Assembly (NCBI GenBank): GCA_016938195.1
Contig: JAFGVC010000107.1
Location: 1-60,893, forward strand
DNA from: Tissierellales bacterium
GTDB lineage: Bacteria; Bacillota; Clostridia; Tissierellales; Dethiosulfatibacteraceae
Length of the DNA: 60,893 nt
Reading direction: 5' to 3'
Part shown: piece by piece, positions 52,997-60,893 of the stretch
Numbering within the stretch: position 1 is the stretch's first letter
Layout: every line of letters begins with the position of its first letter
The notes under the pieces: model-generated
What the model was told of the DNA's origin: nothing
The model's database searches: none
What the model saw: only the letters and a program-made list of their open reading frames with translations
Translations under genes and position numbers: made by a program

Positions 52997-54340
52997 TTGG
53001 GAAAATTATTTGGAACAGATGGGGTTAGAGGTGTTGCAAACAGTGAACTATCTAGTGAACTGGCCTATCAGATTGGGAGAACAGGGGGTTTTTTATTAAC
53101 GAATGAAATTGAAAGACCTAAGGTTGTAGTTGGAATGGACACAAGAATTTCAGGGGCTATGCTGGAAGGAGCGGTTTCTGCCGGGCTGTGTTCGTCAGGG
53201 ATAGATGTATTATATGCCGGTGTGATTCCTACCCCAGCTATTGCTTATCTTGTTAGAAAGCTTGGAGCTCAAGGCGGTGTAATGATTTCAGCTTCACATA
53301 ATCCGGTTGAATATAACGGCATAAAGTTTTTTGACCAAAACGGTTACAAATTATCGGATGAAATGGAAGAATCAATCGAAAAAATGATTGAAGAGGGAGG
53401 TTCTGAATATTATCCGACAGGGAGTGGTGTTGGAAGAAAAATAAATATTGAGAATCCTTCAGAACTATATATGGAATTTTTGACTGGTACGATAGAGTCA
53501 GACTTGTCGGGAATTAAAATTGCAGTAGATTGTGCCAATGGATCAGCCTATGATGTGGCTCCTAAGCTATTGCAAAGACTAGGCGCTACCGTATATGTGA
53601 CACATAATTTTCCGAATGGTCTTAACATTAATGTCAATTGTGGCTCGACTTATCCAGCCGTTATTTCTCAATTTGTTAAGGATACAGGAGCTGACATAGG
53701 ACTCGCTTTTGATGGAGATGCAGATCGCTTGATTGCCACAGATGAAAATGGATGTCTTATAGACGGAGACCATATTATGGCAATATGTGGTATTCATATG
53801 AAAAATCAAGGTAGACTTTTTGATAACACCATTGTTGGAACTGTTATGAGCAATATGGGATTGGGACTTTGCCTGAGTGAAAACAATATTCATCTCGTGA
53901 AAACACCTGTCGGAGACCGTTACGTGCTTGAAGAGATGAAAGGCAAAAGCTTTTCATTAGGTGGAGAGCAATCAGGACACATCATTTTTTTAGACTATAA
54001 TACGACAGGTGACGGCTTGCTAACAGCTTTGCAACTGTTGAGAGTGTTAAAAGAACAAAATAAGCCGATTTCTCAGCTATCATCCGTTATGAAAGATTAT
54101 CCTCAAGTTTTACTTAATGCAAAAGTCAACAATGCCAATAAATTTAATTTTTTAGATGACGATAGGATTAGGTTTTCTATTGAGGAATTGGAATCGGAAT
54201 TTATGGGAAGAGGAAGAGTTCTTATTAGGCCTTCAGGAACAGAACCTTTGGTAAGAGTAATGTTGGAAGGGGAAAATGAATTTGAAATTAGGCAAAAGGC
54301 CACAATATTAAAAGATTTGATAGAAGAAAGATTAAATTAG
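52997..54340 (+). CDS. glmM: Phosphoglucosamine mutase
   Basis: A 447-residue enzyme that converts glucosamine-6-phosphate to glucosamine-1-phosphate for peptidoglycan. FGTDGVRGVAN at the N-terminus, catalytic S100 in ISASHNP, the metal loop DGDADR and the C-terminal phosphate loop RPSGTEPLVRVM are present. The start is TTG with TTGGAGGA upstream. Its stop is only two bases from that of the convergent zinc-ribbon gene, so both transcripts must read into each other. Confidence 0.96.
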   Translation: MGKLFGTDGVRGVANSELSSELAYQIGRTGGFLLTNEIERPKVVVGMDTRISGAMLEGAVSAGLCSSGIDVLYAGVIPTPAIAYLVRKLGAQGGVMISASHNPVEYNGIKFFDQNGYKLSDEMEESIEKMIEEGGSEYYPTGSGVGRKINIENPSELYMEFLTGTIESDLSGIKIAVDCANGSAYDVAPKLLQRLGATVYVTHNFPNGLNINVNCGSTYPAVISQFVKDTGADIGLAFDGDADRLIATDENGCLIDGDHIMAICGIHMKNQGRLFDNTIVGTVMSNMGLGLCLSENNIHLVKTPVGDRYVLEEMKGKSFSLGGEQSGHIIFLDYNTTGDGLLTALQLLRVLKEQNKPISQLSSVMKDYPQVLLNAKVNNANKFNFLDDDRIRFSIEELESEFMGRGRVLIRPSGTEPLVRVMLEGENEFEIRQKATILKDLIEERLN

Positions 54341-54342
54341 CG

Positions 54343-54567
54343 TCAAACGATTCGATTCACCTTTTTAACCCAGTAATCTCTTTCCGTGATGCCACAAATC
54401 GGACATTTTTTGACGCCTAAAGCTTTGTCTTTAACAAAAATAACCTTATTGGAGCAATAAGGACACCATAATTGCCTGCCGGATAAAGAAATACAATCCG
54501 GTATTTTTTTGTCCGGCGTATGATTAAACTTTAGTAGCTTAAATAGAGTGAGCTGTTCGTTTTTCAA
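54343..54567 (-). CDS. Small zinc-ribbon protein, uncharacterised
   Basis: A 74-residue protein with CPYC at residues ~35-38 and CPIC at ~55-58, a treble or ribbon zinc site with a 16-residue gap. The flanks are basic and end in KKVNRIV. The start TTG has an excellent AGGAGG five bases upstream, which argues that it is real. No family is recognised. It is transcribed against glmM, with its 5' end 167 bases from the LacI-type gene in a divergent layout. Confidence 0.65.
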   Translation of the reverse strand: MKNEQLTLFKLLKFNHTPDKKIPDCISLSGRQLWCPYCSNKVIFVKDKALGVKKCPICGITERDYWVKKVNRIV

Positions 54568-54650
54568 ATTAACCTCCTAAGTTATTTTATAATACTGGAG
54601 AGTTAAACACAAGGTAAATGTTCAAAACACTTGAATGATGCAAAAAAACA

Positions 54651-54678
54651 TTGAAAAATGATTACAAAAGTGTATAAT
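54651..54678 (+). promoter_or_regulatory. Sigma-A promoter of the LacI-type gene
   Basis: TTGAAA (54651-54656), 16 bases, TATAAT (54673-54678). A small palindrome TTCAA-N5-TTGAA lies just upstream (54621-54635). Confidence 0.65.
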
Positions 54679-54734
54679 GAAAGAAAAACAGGAAAACAAA
54701 ATAAAAAATAGGAAAACAGGAAAAGAGGGAGAAT

Positions 54735-55736
54735 ATGGTTACAATAAAAGATGTAGCAAGATTATCAGGCGTTTCAATATCGACCGTTTCAAGAGTTATC
54801 AATGATTCGAAGCCTGTCAGTCCTGAAATCAGAAAGAATGTATTGAAAGTGATTGAAGAAACAGGATACAGACCGAATGACGTAGCTAGAAGCTTAGTAA
54901 CCAAAAGATCATATCTTATTGGTGTTATAGTCAACGATTTGTCGAATTCTTACGTGGCTGAAATGGTGAAGGGCGTTGAAGAGATTGGAAAAATGTACAA
55001 TTTTGACATATTACTTTGTAGCTCGTATTATGATAAAGACGCACAGATTAATTATTTGTCGTTATTGAACAGGAAGCAGGCGGAAGGTATTATTTTGATT
55101 GGTTATCACTTTGATCCTGTTATCATTGAGACAGTTAATAAGTACAACAAGCATGCAATCTACTTTACACGTGATATCCTTGATGAAAAAGCAGATTACG
55201 TTAGGATTGATGGCTATGCCGCTTCTTATGAAATGACAGGTTATTTAATCAAGAAAGGGCATAAAAAAATTGCATTCATGACAGACTTCGATGAAAAATC
55301 AGTTTATGAGACCAAAAAAATTGCAGGCTATAAACAAGCCTTAGAAGAAAAAGAAATTAGTTTTTCGAAAATATATACAGCAGGTGGTCGACGTTATCAG
55401 CATGGTTATGACGCGGCGGTTCAAATAATTCCAGACTTGAATGAAATCAGTGCGATTTTTTGCACGAACGATGAGCTAGCCATCGGATTGATCAACCATC
55501 TTTATGACAAAGGCTTTAAAGTGCCTGAGGATGTGTCGATAGTCGGATACGGCGGATATAAAGAAAGTCAGTTCGTAAGACCTACCTTGACGACTATTTC
55601 AGAGCCATATTATGATATTGGTGCCGTTTGTATTAGAACATTGATTAAAAAAATTGAAGGGGATAAAAGCTTTAATTCAAAGATTGAATTACCTTTTAGC
55701 TTTGTTAAACGCAATAGTGTAAAAGAGTTAGTTTAG
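54735..55736 (+). CDS. LacI-family transcriptional regulator
   Basis: A 333-residue regulator with the N-terminal helix-turn-helix TIKDVARLSGVSISTVSRVIN and hinge YRPNDVARSLVTKRS, followed by a periplasmic-binding-protein-like sugar domain. No sugar transport or catabolic genes are nearby, so the target genes are probably elsewhere. Effector and operator are unknown. It has its own promoter; the small DUF896 gene follows after 18 bases. Confidence 0.9.
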   Translation: MVTIKDVARLSGVSISTVSRVINDSKPVSPEIRKNVLKVIEETGYRPNDVARSLVTKRSYLIGVIVNDLSNSYVAEMVKGVEEIGKMYNFDILLCSSYYDKDAQINYLSLLNRKQAEGIILIGYHFDPVIIETVNKYNKHAIYFTRDILDEKADYVRIDGYAASYEMTGYLIKKGHKKIAFMTDFDEKSVYETKKIAGYKQALEEKEISFSKIYTAGGRRYQHGYDAAVQIIPDLNEISAIFCTNDELAIGLINHLYDKGFKVPEDVSIVGYGGYKESQFVRPTLTTISEPYYDIGAVCIRTLIKKIEGDKSFNSKIELPFSFVKRNSVKELV

Positions 55737-55754
55737 TTTTGGGGAGGGGATTCT

Positions 55755-55925
55755 GTGGTTTCAAAAGATAAAATAGAAAGAATAAATTTTCTGGCCAGAA
55801 AATCAAAAGGCGAGGGCTTGACAGAGCATGAAAAAAATGAGCAAAAAAAACTTAGAGAAGAATATCTGCGAAATTTAAGAACATCAGTTAAAAATCAATT
55901 GGATGGGATAGAAATTATTGATTAA
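55755..55925 (+). CDS. DUF896/YnzC family small protein
   Basis: A 56-residue protein starting at GTG with GGGGAGGGG five bases upstream. The helical hairpin with KIERINFLARKSKGEGLTE, the EKNEQKKLREEYL helix and the end RTSVKNQLDGIEI match the YnzC/DUF896 family, whose founding member in Bacillus is SOS-linked or cytosolic with no known activity. It is too short for many gene finders. A terminator follows the stop. Confidence 0.88.
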   Translation: MVSKDKIERINFLARKSKGEGLTEHEKNEQKKLREEYLRNLRTSVKNQLDGIEIID

Positions 55926-55953
55926 AAGTGGATATTCAGACCACTTTTATTTT
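55924..55953 (+). terminator. Terminator after the DUF896 gene
   Basis: AAAAGTGG (55924-55931) pairs with CCACTTTT (55941-55948), then ATTTTT. Confidence 0.75.
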
Positions 55954-55972
55954 TCTGTTAGCGGATACTTTC

Positions 55973-56001
55973 TTGATACTAGACGGATGCTATTATATAA
56001 T
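55973..56001 (+). promoter_or_regulatory. Sigma-A promoter of gltX
   Basis: TTGATA (55973-55978), 17 bases, TATAAT (55996-56001). Confidence 0.75.
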
Positions 56002-56059
56002 AAATAGACATTAAATGTATAAAAATCAACTATTCATAAAACATCTTTTGGAGGATTAA

Positions 56060-57538
56060 ATGGAGACAAGAGTAAGATTTGCACCTAGCCCTACAGGGTA
56101 TGTTCATATAGGAAGTTTAAGGACGGCATTATATAATTATTTGTTTGCTAAGGCAAACAAAGGAAAATATATATTGAGAATAGAGGATACGGATCAGACC
56201 CGATTGGTAGAAGGGGCACTTGAAAATCTTATTCATTCATTAGAATGGGCGGGTTTACAACATGATGAAGGCGTTTTTATTGAAAATGGCAACATTGTTC
56301 AAAAGGGAGATTGTGGGCCCTACATTCAATCTGAGAGACTTCATATATACAAACAATACATTCAGACGCTGATAGATAAAGGATATGCATATCCTTGCTT
56401 TTGTTCGAAGGAACGACTTGAGGAGGTTCGCGAAAATCAAAAATCAGAAGGCAAAACACCGATGTATGATCGTCATTGCTTGCATCTTTCAAAAGAAGAA
56501 GTACTGAACCGAATAAACAATGGAGAAGAACACGTTATCAGGCTCAAGGTACCGAATAATAGAGAGATAAAATTCAGAGATGCCGTGAGAGGAGAAATTT
56601 CAATTCATTCTTCAGAAATTGATGATCAGGTGCTCATTAAATCAGATGGGTTTCCCACCTATCACTTTGCGGTGGTAGTCGATGATCATCTCATGGGTAT
56701 TTCTCATGTTGTCCGAGGAGAAGAATGGTTGACTTCAACGCCTAAGCAGGCTGTCCTTTATGAATATTATGGATGGGATATTCCGGAGTTTGTCCATTTG
56801 CCGACGGTTCTCAATAAAGATAAGAAAAAACTAAGCAAGAGACAGGGAGATGTGTCTGTGTCGGATTACATTGCTAAGGGCTATCTTGCTGAAGGATTGG
56901 TCAATTATCTAGCTTTGGTAGGCTGGAGCCCAAAAGAAAATAAAGAATTATTTACGTTGGAAGAGCTAATCGAAGAATTTTCTTTTGATCGGGTATCAAG
57001 TGCCGGGGGTGTTTTTGATATAGATAAACTGAATTGGATTAATGCGCATTACATAAAAAAAGCAGATTTAGATTTACTTTTCTCACTGGCTAGGCCACAT
57101 ATTGTTCAGCGAGGATTAATGACTGAAGACGAAATAGAATCTAATAAAGAATGGGTCAAGACGATTATTAGCGTGTTGAGAGATAAAATCAGCCATGTTT
57201 CTGAAATAACATTGCACATGGATATCTTTTTTGGAGACGAAGTTGCTTTTGAAAGTGAAGAGGTTATTGAAACATTGCAACAAAACCATGTAGGAAGGCT
57301 GCTGAACGCATTCAAAGCTAAATTATCTGAAGTAGAAACAGTTGATTCTGTGTTTGCAGGCGGCATTTTAGGGGAGCTAAAAAACGAAACCGGTGCCAAG
57401 GGAAAGGCATTATTTATGCCGGTTAGAGCAGCTGTCACGGGGCAATTACACGGACCGGATTTAGAGACGGTATTCATGATTTTAGGCAAGGAGCTTTTGC
57501 TGAAAAGGATTGATTACGTCATGAAGATATTAAGTTAG
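56060..57538 (+). CDS. gltX: Glutamate--tRNA ligase
   Basis: A 492-residue class I synthetase. The HIGH-type motif is PSPTGYVHIGSLRTA near residue 8, the KMSKS-type motif is KLSKR (257-261), and FCSKERLEE and RIEDTDQTR are family marks. It charges tRNA-Glu, and may also charge tRNA-Gln for the transamidation route usual in Firmicutes. No T-box leader is seen. It heads a block with cysS, mrnC, rlmB and yacP. Confidence 0.97.
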   Translation: METRVRFAPSPTGYVHIGSLRTALYNYLFAKANKGKYILRIEDTDQTRLVEGALENLIHSLEWAGLQHDEGVFIENGNIVQKGDCGPYIQSERLHIYKQYIQTLIDKGYAYPCFCSKERLEEVRENQKSEGKTPMYDRHCLHLSKEEVLNRINNGEEHVIRLKVPNNREIKFRDAVRGEISIHSSEIDDQVLIKSDGFPTYHFAVVVDDHLMGISHVVRGEEWLTSTPKQAVLYEYYGWDIPEFVHLPTVLNKDKKKLSKRQGDVSVSDYIAKGYLAEGLVNYLALVGWSPKENKELFTLEELIEEFSFDRVSSAGGVFDIDKLNWINAHYIKKADLDLLFSLARPHIVQRGLMTEDEIESNKEWVKTIISVLRDKISHVSEITLHMDIFFGDEVAFESEEVIETLQQNHVGRLLNAFKAKLSEVETVDSVFAGGILGELKNETGAKGKALFMPVRAAVTGQLHGPDLETVFMILGKELLLKRIDYVMKILS

Positions 57539-57553
57539 GAAGGTTGAGTCCAA

Positions 57554-58945
57554 TTGAAAATATATAATACACTTACAAGGCAAAAAGAAGAATTTATCCC
57601 CATTGAAGAGAATAAGGTTAAAATGTATGTATGCGGTCCCACGGTGTACAACTACATTCATGTCGGTAATGCAAGACCGGCTGTTATTTTTGATACGCTG
57701 AGAAGATATTTTAAATATAAAGGCTACGAGGTTTTATACGTTGTAAATTTTACGGATATCGATGATAAATTGATTAATAAAGCTATAGAAGAAGGAACGA
57801 CGGTTACGAAGTTAGCTGAAAAATATATCCATGAATATATTACGGATGTTAAGGGACTCAATATCCTAGAATCCGAAACCATTCATCCAAGAGCTACTGA
57901 ACACATCGGAAACATTATCAAGTTTGTCAAAGAGCTTGAAAACAAAGGCTTTGCTTACAATGTGGAAGGAAATGTTTATTTTGACACATCTAAGCTTGAA
58001 GATTATGGGAAATTATCAAAAAAGAACATGGAAGATTTAATCTCAGGTGCTCGAGTAGAAGTAAGCGATGAAAAAAAGACACCATCAGATTTTGCGCTTT
58101 GGAAAAAAGAAAAAGTTGGAGAGCCTTCTTGGGGAAGTCCTTGGGGAAAAGGAAGGCCTGGTTGGCATATCGAATGCTCGGTGATGGCAAGGGAAATACT
58201 TGGAGATACAATTGATATTCATGCAGGTGGTGAAGACCTTCAATTTCCACATCATGAAAACGAAATTGCTCAAAGTGAGGCTCTAACAGGAAAGCCTTTT
58301 GCACATTATTGGATGCATAATGGTATGATTAATGTTGAAAATCAAAAGATGAGCAAATCACTTAATAATTTCTTTACAGTTCGTGATGTCAGTATAGAGT
58401 ATGATCTTGAAATATTGAGGTTTTTTATTTTATCAGGGCACTACAGGAAACCTATCAATTATAGTCGGGAAACCATCAAACAGGCAGAAGCTTCATTGCA
58501 GAGGCTTTATAATGGCAAGAAAAAACTCTTGTCTTTGTTAGAAACAGCATCAGAGGGTGTTCTGGACAACGAAATCTCATCTAAGCTTAGTCAATTCAGG
58601 GATCAGTTTGAATCAGCCATGGACGATGATTTAAATACAGCAGACGCGGTGACAGCATTATTTGAATTGGTCAGATATGTGAATTCATATTTCAATGAAT
58701 TCACATCAAAGGAAACGGTTGGTTGTGCCTACGAGATATTAACAAAATTGGCTGATGTGCTAGGTATTTTATATAAAACGACAGAGGAAGAAATATCAGA
58801 GGAAGTCATGGCGTTAATAAACGAACGGTCAGAAGCCAGAAAACAAAAGGACTTTGCACGAGCTGACATCCTAAGAGATAAGCTGTTGCAGCTTGGGATA
58901 GAGGTTGAGGATACGAGAGATGGAGCAAAATGGAAAAGAATTTAA
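57554..58945 (+). CDS. cysS: Cysteine--tRNA ligase
   Basis: A 463-residue class I synthetase. YVCGPTVYNYIHVGNARP holds the zinc Cys and the HIGH motif (HVGN), and QKMSKSLNN is the KMSKS loop. Other zinc ligands are in WHIECSVM and the HHENE segment. The start is TTG (57554) with GGAAGG upstream; no ATG occurs near the conserved start. Its stop lies inside the mrnC gene, so the two overlap by 16 bases. Confidence 0.96.
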   Translation: MKIYNTLTRQKEEFIPIEENKVKMYVCGPTVYNYIHVGNARPAVIFDTLRRYFKYKGYEVLYVVNFTDIDDKLINKAIEEGTTVTKLAEKYIHEYITDVKGLNILESETIHPRATEHIGNIIKFVKELENKGFAYNVEGNVYFDTSKLEDYGKLSKKNMEDLISGARVEVSDEKKTPSDFALWKKEKVGEPSWGSPWGKGRPGWHIECSVMAREILGDTIDIHAGGEDLQFPHHENEIAQSEALTGKPFAHYWMHNGMINVENQKMSKSLNNFFTVRDVSIEYDLEILRFFILSGHYRKPINYSRETIKQAEASLQRLYNGKKKLLSLLETASEGVLDNEISSKLSQFRDQFESAMDDDLNTADAVTALFELVRYVNSYFNEFTSKETVGCAYEILTKLADVLGILYKTTEEEISEEVMALINERSEARKQKDFARADILRDKLLQLGIEVEDTRDGAKWKRI

Positions 58946-59328
58946 CCGGGAAAGACCCAAATCTTATGTCTCCTCTCCAATTAGCGTATATTGGAGACGC
59001 TGTCTTTGAATTGATGGTAAGATTGCACTTAGTGACAGTGCATGATATGAAAGTCGGCGATTTACACAAAGAAGCGGTGATTTTTGTAAAGGCAAAATCA
59101 CAGGCAATGATGGTCAAGCAATTAGAAGAGGATTTTACTGAAGAAGAGATGTCCATTATAAAGAGAGGACGCAATGCTAAAAGTGTGACAGTACCCAAAA
59201 ACGCAAAAATGATTGATTACAAATATGCTACTGGGTTTGAGGCGCTGTTGGGGTATTTATATATATCAGGTCGAATGGATAGAATAGATGCTATTTTTGA
59301 AAAAATAAAAAAGATGGATTTGAGGTAA
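58930..59328 (+). CDS. mrnC: Mini-ribonuclease 3
   Basis: A 132-residue RNase III-fold enzyme lacking the dsRNA-binding domain. LAYIGDAVFELMVR carries the catalytic Asp, and YATGFEALLGYLYISGR holds the second acidic cluster. It processes 23S rRNA precursors. It overlaps cysS and is followed immediately by rlmB, another 23S rRNA gene, which is a conserved order. Confidence 0.94.
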   Translation: MEKNLTGKDPNLMSPLQLAYIGDAVFELMVRLHLVTVHDMKVGDLHKEAVIFVKAKSQAMMVKQLEEDFTEEEMSIIKRGRNAKSVTVPKNAKMIDYKYATGFEALLGYLYISGRMDRIDAIFEKIKKMDLR

Positions 59329-59331
59329 ATG

Positions 59332-60066
59332 ATGAGGATTATAATAGGGAAAAATCCAGTATTTGAAGCTATTAAAAGCAATAAAAAAATTAGTCGCATC
59401 TATATTACAGATCGATTTAAAAGTAAAACCAATGAAAATGTGATAGAGCTTTTAAAAGAAAAAAACATAAACTTTGAATTTGTTAATTCAGGTAAATTGG
59501 ATGACCTTGCCAAAGGGGATAATCATCAAGGGATATTAGCTATGGCAGAAGATTTCAGGTATAGTACATTGGACGAAGTCATTGGCAATCATAAAATGGC
59601 AAATAAGAATTGCTTTTTGCTTTTGTTGGACGGCATAACGGATATTCATAATCTAGGGGCTATTATCAGGAGTGCTGAGTGTGCAGGTGTGAGTGGCGTT
59701 ATCATTCCCGAAAGAAGATCGGCACAGATAAATGATGTTGTTTCTAAAACCTCCGCAGGAGCATTGGAATATATGCCCGTTGTGCAAGTCAAAAATCTTA
59801 ATGCAACCGTAGATGAACTTAAAAAAAGAGGATTTTGGATTTATGGCGCCGATATGGATGGGGATGAAATATTTACCCGTGAAAAATATGAAGGGGCAAT
59901 CGCTTTGGTGATTGGAAGCGAAGGGAAAGGACTCGGTAGGCTTTTGAGAGAAAAATGTGATAAAATTATTGAAATTCCAATGTTTGGAAGAGTAAACTCG
60001 CTTAATGCTTCCTGTGCGGCTACCGTATTGATTTATGAAGTTGTCAGACAAAGAGGACTAACATGA
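59332..60066 (+). CDS. rlmB: 23S rRNA 2'-O-methyltransferase, RlmB/TrmH family
   Basis: A 244-residue SPOUT methyltransferase. The N-terminal substrate-binding domain (GKNPVFEAIK) is followed by the knotted domain with LDGITDIHNLGAIIRSAECAG, VIGSEGKGLGRL and PMFGRVNSLNASCAATVLIYE. The likely target is a 2'-O-methylguanosine in 23S rRNA. ATG 59332 has GAGGT at five bases and is preferred to ATG 59329. It overlaps the next start by four bases (ATGA). Confidence 0.92.
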   Translation: MRIIIGKNPVFEAIKSNKKISRIYITDRFKSKTNENVIELLKEKNINFEFVNSGKLDDLAKGDNHQGILAMAEDFRYSTLDEVIGNHKMANKNCFLLLLDGITDIHNLGAIIRSAECAGVSGVIIPERRSAQINDVVSKTSAGALEYMPVVQVKNLNATVDELKKRGFWIYGADMDGDEIFTREKYEGAIALVIGSEGKGLGRLLREKCDKIIEIPMFGRVNSLNASCAATVLIYEVVRQRGLT

Positions 60067-60596
60067 TAAAAAGCAAGGAATACTTATTTGTTGATGGATA
60101 TAATATCATCAATGCTTGGCCGGATCTAAAGGATTTAGCTTCTTTCAGCATAGAAGTAGCTAGACAGCGATTAATTGACATTATGATTGAATATCAATCC
60201 TATGTTGGATTGAATGTAATTATTGTGTTTGATGCCTACAAGGTGAAAGGAGCCAATCAGAAAAAAGAAAAATTTGGTGACCTGGAAGTGATTTACACCA
60301 AAGAAAACGAAACAGCGGATACTTACATCGAAAGGCGATTAGATGAGTTGGGAAGGTATAAAAAAGTGACTGTAGCTTCCTCCGATGGCATGTTGCAGCA
60401 AATGATTCTTTCAAGAGGCGGACTGAGAATCTCAGCGAGAGAATTCTATCATCTTGTGAGCGATACTGTTCAGGAGATAAAAAGAAAGCAGGAAAAAATG
60501 GTTTCATCAGGGTTCAGATACGCAGGCACATTAGATCAAAAGACAATCAGGAAACTTAATAGTCTAAAAAGAGACAAAATTAATGACGACCAATAA
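60063..60596 (+). CDS. rae1: NYN-domain ribosome-associated endoribonuclease (YacP/Rae1)
   Basis: A 177-residue NYN/PIN-like nuclease. LFVDGYNIINAWPDL gives the first catalytic Asp, IIVFDAYKV the second, ENETADTYIERRLDEL the third and VASSDGMLQQ the fourth. Bacillus YacP (Rae1) cuts mRNA on stalled ribosomes. It overlaps rlmB by four bases. In most clostridia the sigma-factor gene sigH follows, but here a tRNA and tuf follow instead. Confidence 0.92.
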   Translation: MIKSKEYLFVDGYNIINAWPDLKDLASFSIEVARQRLIDIMIEYQSYVGLNVIIVFDAYKVKGANQKKEKFGDLEVIYTKENETADTYIERRLDELGRYKKVTVASSDGMLQQMILSRGGLRISAREFYHLVSDTVQEIKRKQEKMVSSGFRYAGTLDQKTIRKLNSLKRDKINDDQ

Positions 60597-60637
60597 TCAG
60601 CTTTATAAGGTTGTTGAATAAATTTCTACGATTCTTG

Positions 60638-60666
60638 TTGACATAAAAAAACTATGATAGTAAAAT
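60638..60666 (+). promoter_or_regulatory. Strong sigma-A promoter of tRNA-Thr and tuf
   Basis: TTGACA (60638-60643), 17 bases, TAAAAT (60661-60666). Transcription would begin about 28 bases before the tRNA. Confidence 0.8.
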
Positions 60667-60700
60667 TATGTCGTTGACCAAATTAATTATCTCAAAAAAT

Positions 60701-60776
<76 letters not shown>

Positions 60777-60817
60777 CTAATGAAATTTATTTTAATATAT
60801 TTCCAGGGAGGAAAAAA

Positions 60818-60893
60818 ATGGCAAAAGCTAAGTTTGAAAGAAACAAACCTCACGTAAACATAGGAACGATAGGACACGTAGACCACGGTAAAA
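60818..60893 (+). CDS. tuf: Elongation factor Tu, 3' part beyond the window
   Basis: Only the first 25 codons are present, [20 protein letters not shown] and on into the first GTPase motif (GHVDHGK), which is enough to identify EF-Tu. GGGAGG lies six bases before the ATG. The remainder lies outside the window. Confidence 0.95.
   Translation, partial: MAKAKFERNKPHVNIGTIGHVDHGK

Noticed and set aside
55954-56059. T-box leader before gltX or cysS
   Set aside because: The gaps are too short and contain no T-box sequence or antiterminator; a plain sigma-A promoter is present.

Overview
The window is AT-rich DNA from an anaerobic, low-GC Firmicute of the class Clostridia; the genus cannot be fixed from sequence alone. 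The signs are strong AGGAGG-type ribosome sites, frequent TTG/GTG starts, a clostridial-order rnf operon, Etf-linked lactate oxidation, the Maf-RadC-MreBCD-PBP2 block and the gltX-cysS-mrnC-rlmB-yacP-tuf block. Nearly every base is in a gene or a short regulatory gap, and I see no insertion sequence, prophage or CRISPR array.

Layout. 1-7.4 kb: mixed housekeeping and stress genes (a 5'-truncated diguanylate cyclase, an AhpD-like protein, DegV, a Y-family polymerase behind a LexA-type box, a ferredoxin-type aldo/keto reductase, a SEC-C protein, MntP, a flavodoxin and a LysE exporter). 7.5-13.4 kb: lactate utilisation, with a FadR/LldR-type regulator followed by etfB-etfA-lactate dehydrogenase-lactate permease and two TTGGT-N3-ACC operators between them. 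13.5-17.1 kb: a sigma-54 activator diverging from a glutamine synthetase that has a near-perfect -24/-12 promoter. 17.2-23.7 kb: M18 aminopeptidase, aminotransferase, PPK2, GNAT, a ClC antiporter and a YbjQ protein. 23.7-27.4 kb: a candidate small RNA, then cobQ-cbiB-cobD for late cobamide synthesis.

27.4-36.9 kb is the most interesting stretch. One promoter drives a set of small signalling-type proteins (two DRTGG proteins, an RsbT/RsbW-like ATPase, a PHP protein and a second HATPase protein) around an [FeFe]-hydrogenase-like protein. That protein keeps the four H-cluster cysteines but has lost the proton-relay cysteine. Directly behind it lies the complete rnfCDGEAB operon, whose RnfG carries two tandem FMN-binding domains. 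I read the upstream genes as a probable redox or H2-sensing module placed next to the Rnf ion pump; that link is inference.

37.1-38.5 kb: speD-speE (spermidine). 38.6-47.4 kb: envelope and cell-shape block (NusG-II protein, Gx transporter, DUF4321, Maf, RadC, MreBCD, an oversized PBP2 and an unusual P-loop ATPase). 47.4-52.9 kb: a MacAB-like export system with an OmpR/EnvZ-type two-component system. 53.0-56 kb: GlmM, a small zinc-ribbon protein on the opposite strand, a LacI-family regulator and a 56-residue YnzC/DUF896 protein. 56.0-60.9 kb: gltX, cysS, mrnC, rlmB, yacP/rae1, then tRNA-Thr(GGT) and the start of tuf. The sigH gene usually found between yacP and tuf in clostridia is absent.

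Metabolically, lactate oxidation through the Etf-LDH enzyme, reduced ferredoxin re-oxidation through Rnf and the hydrogenase-like sensor fit one theme: redox balancing in a strict anaerobe.
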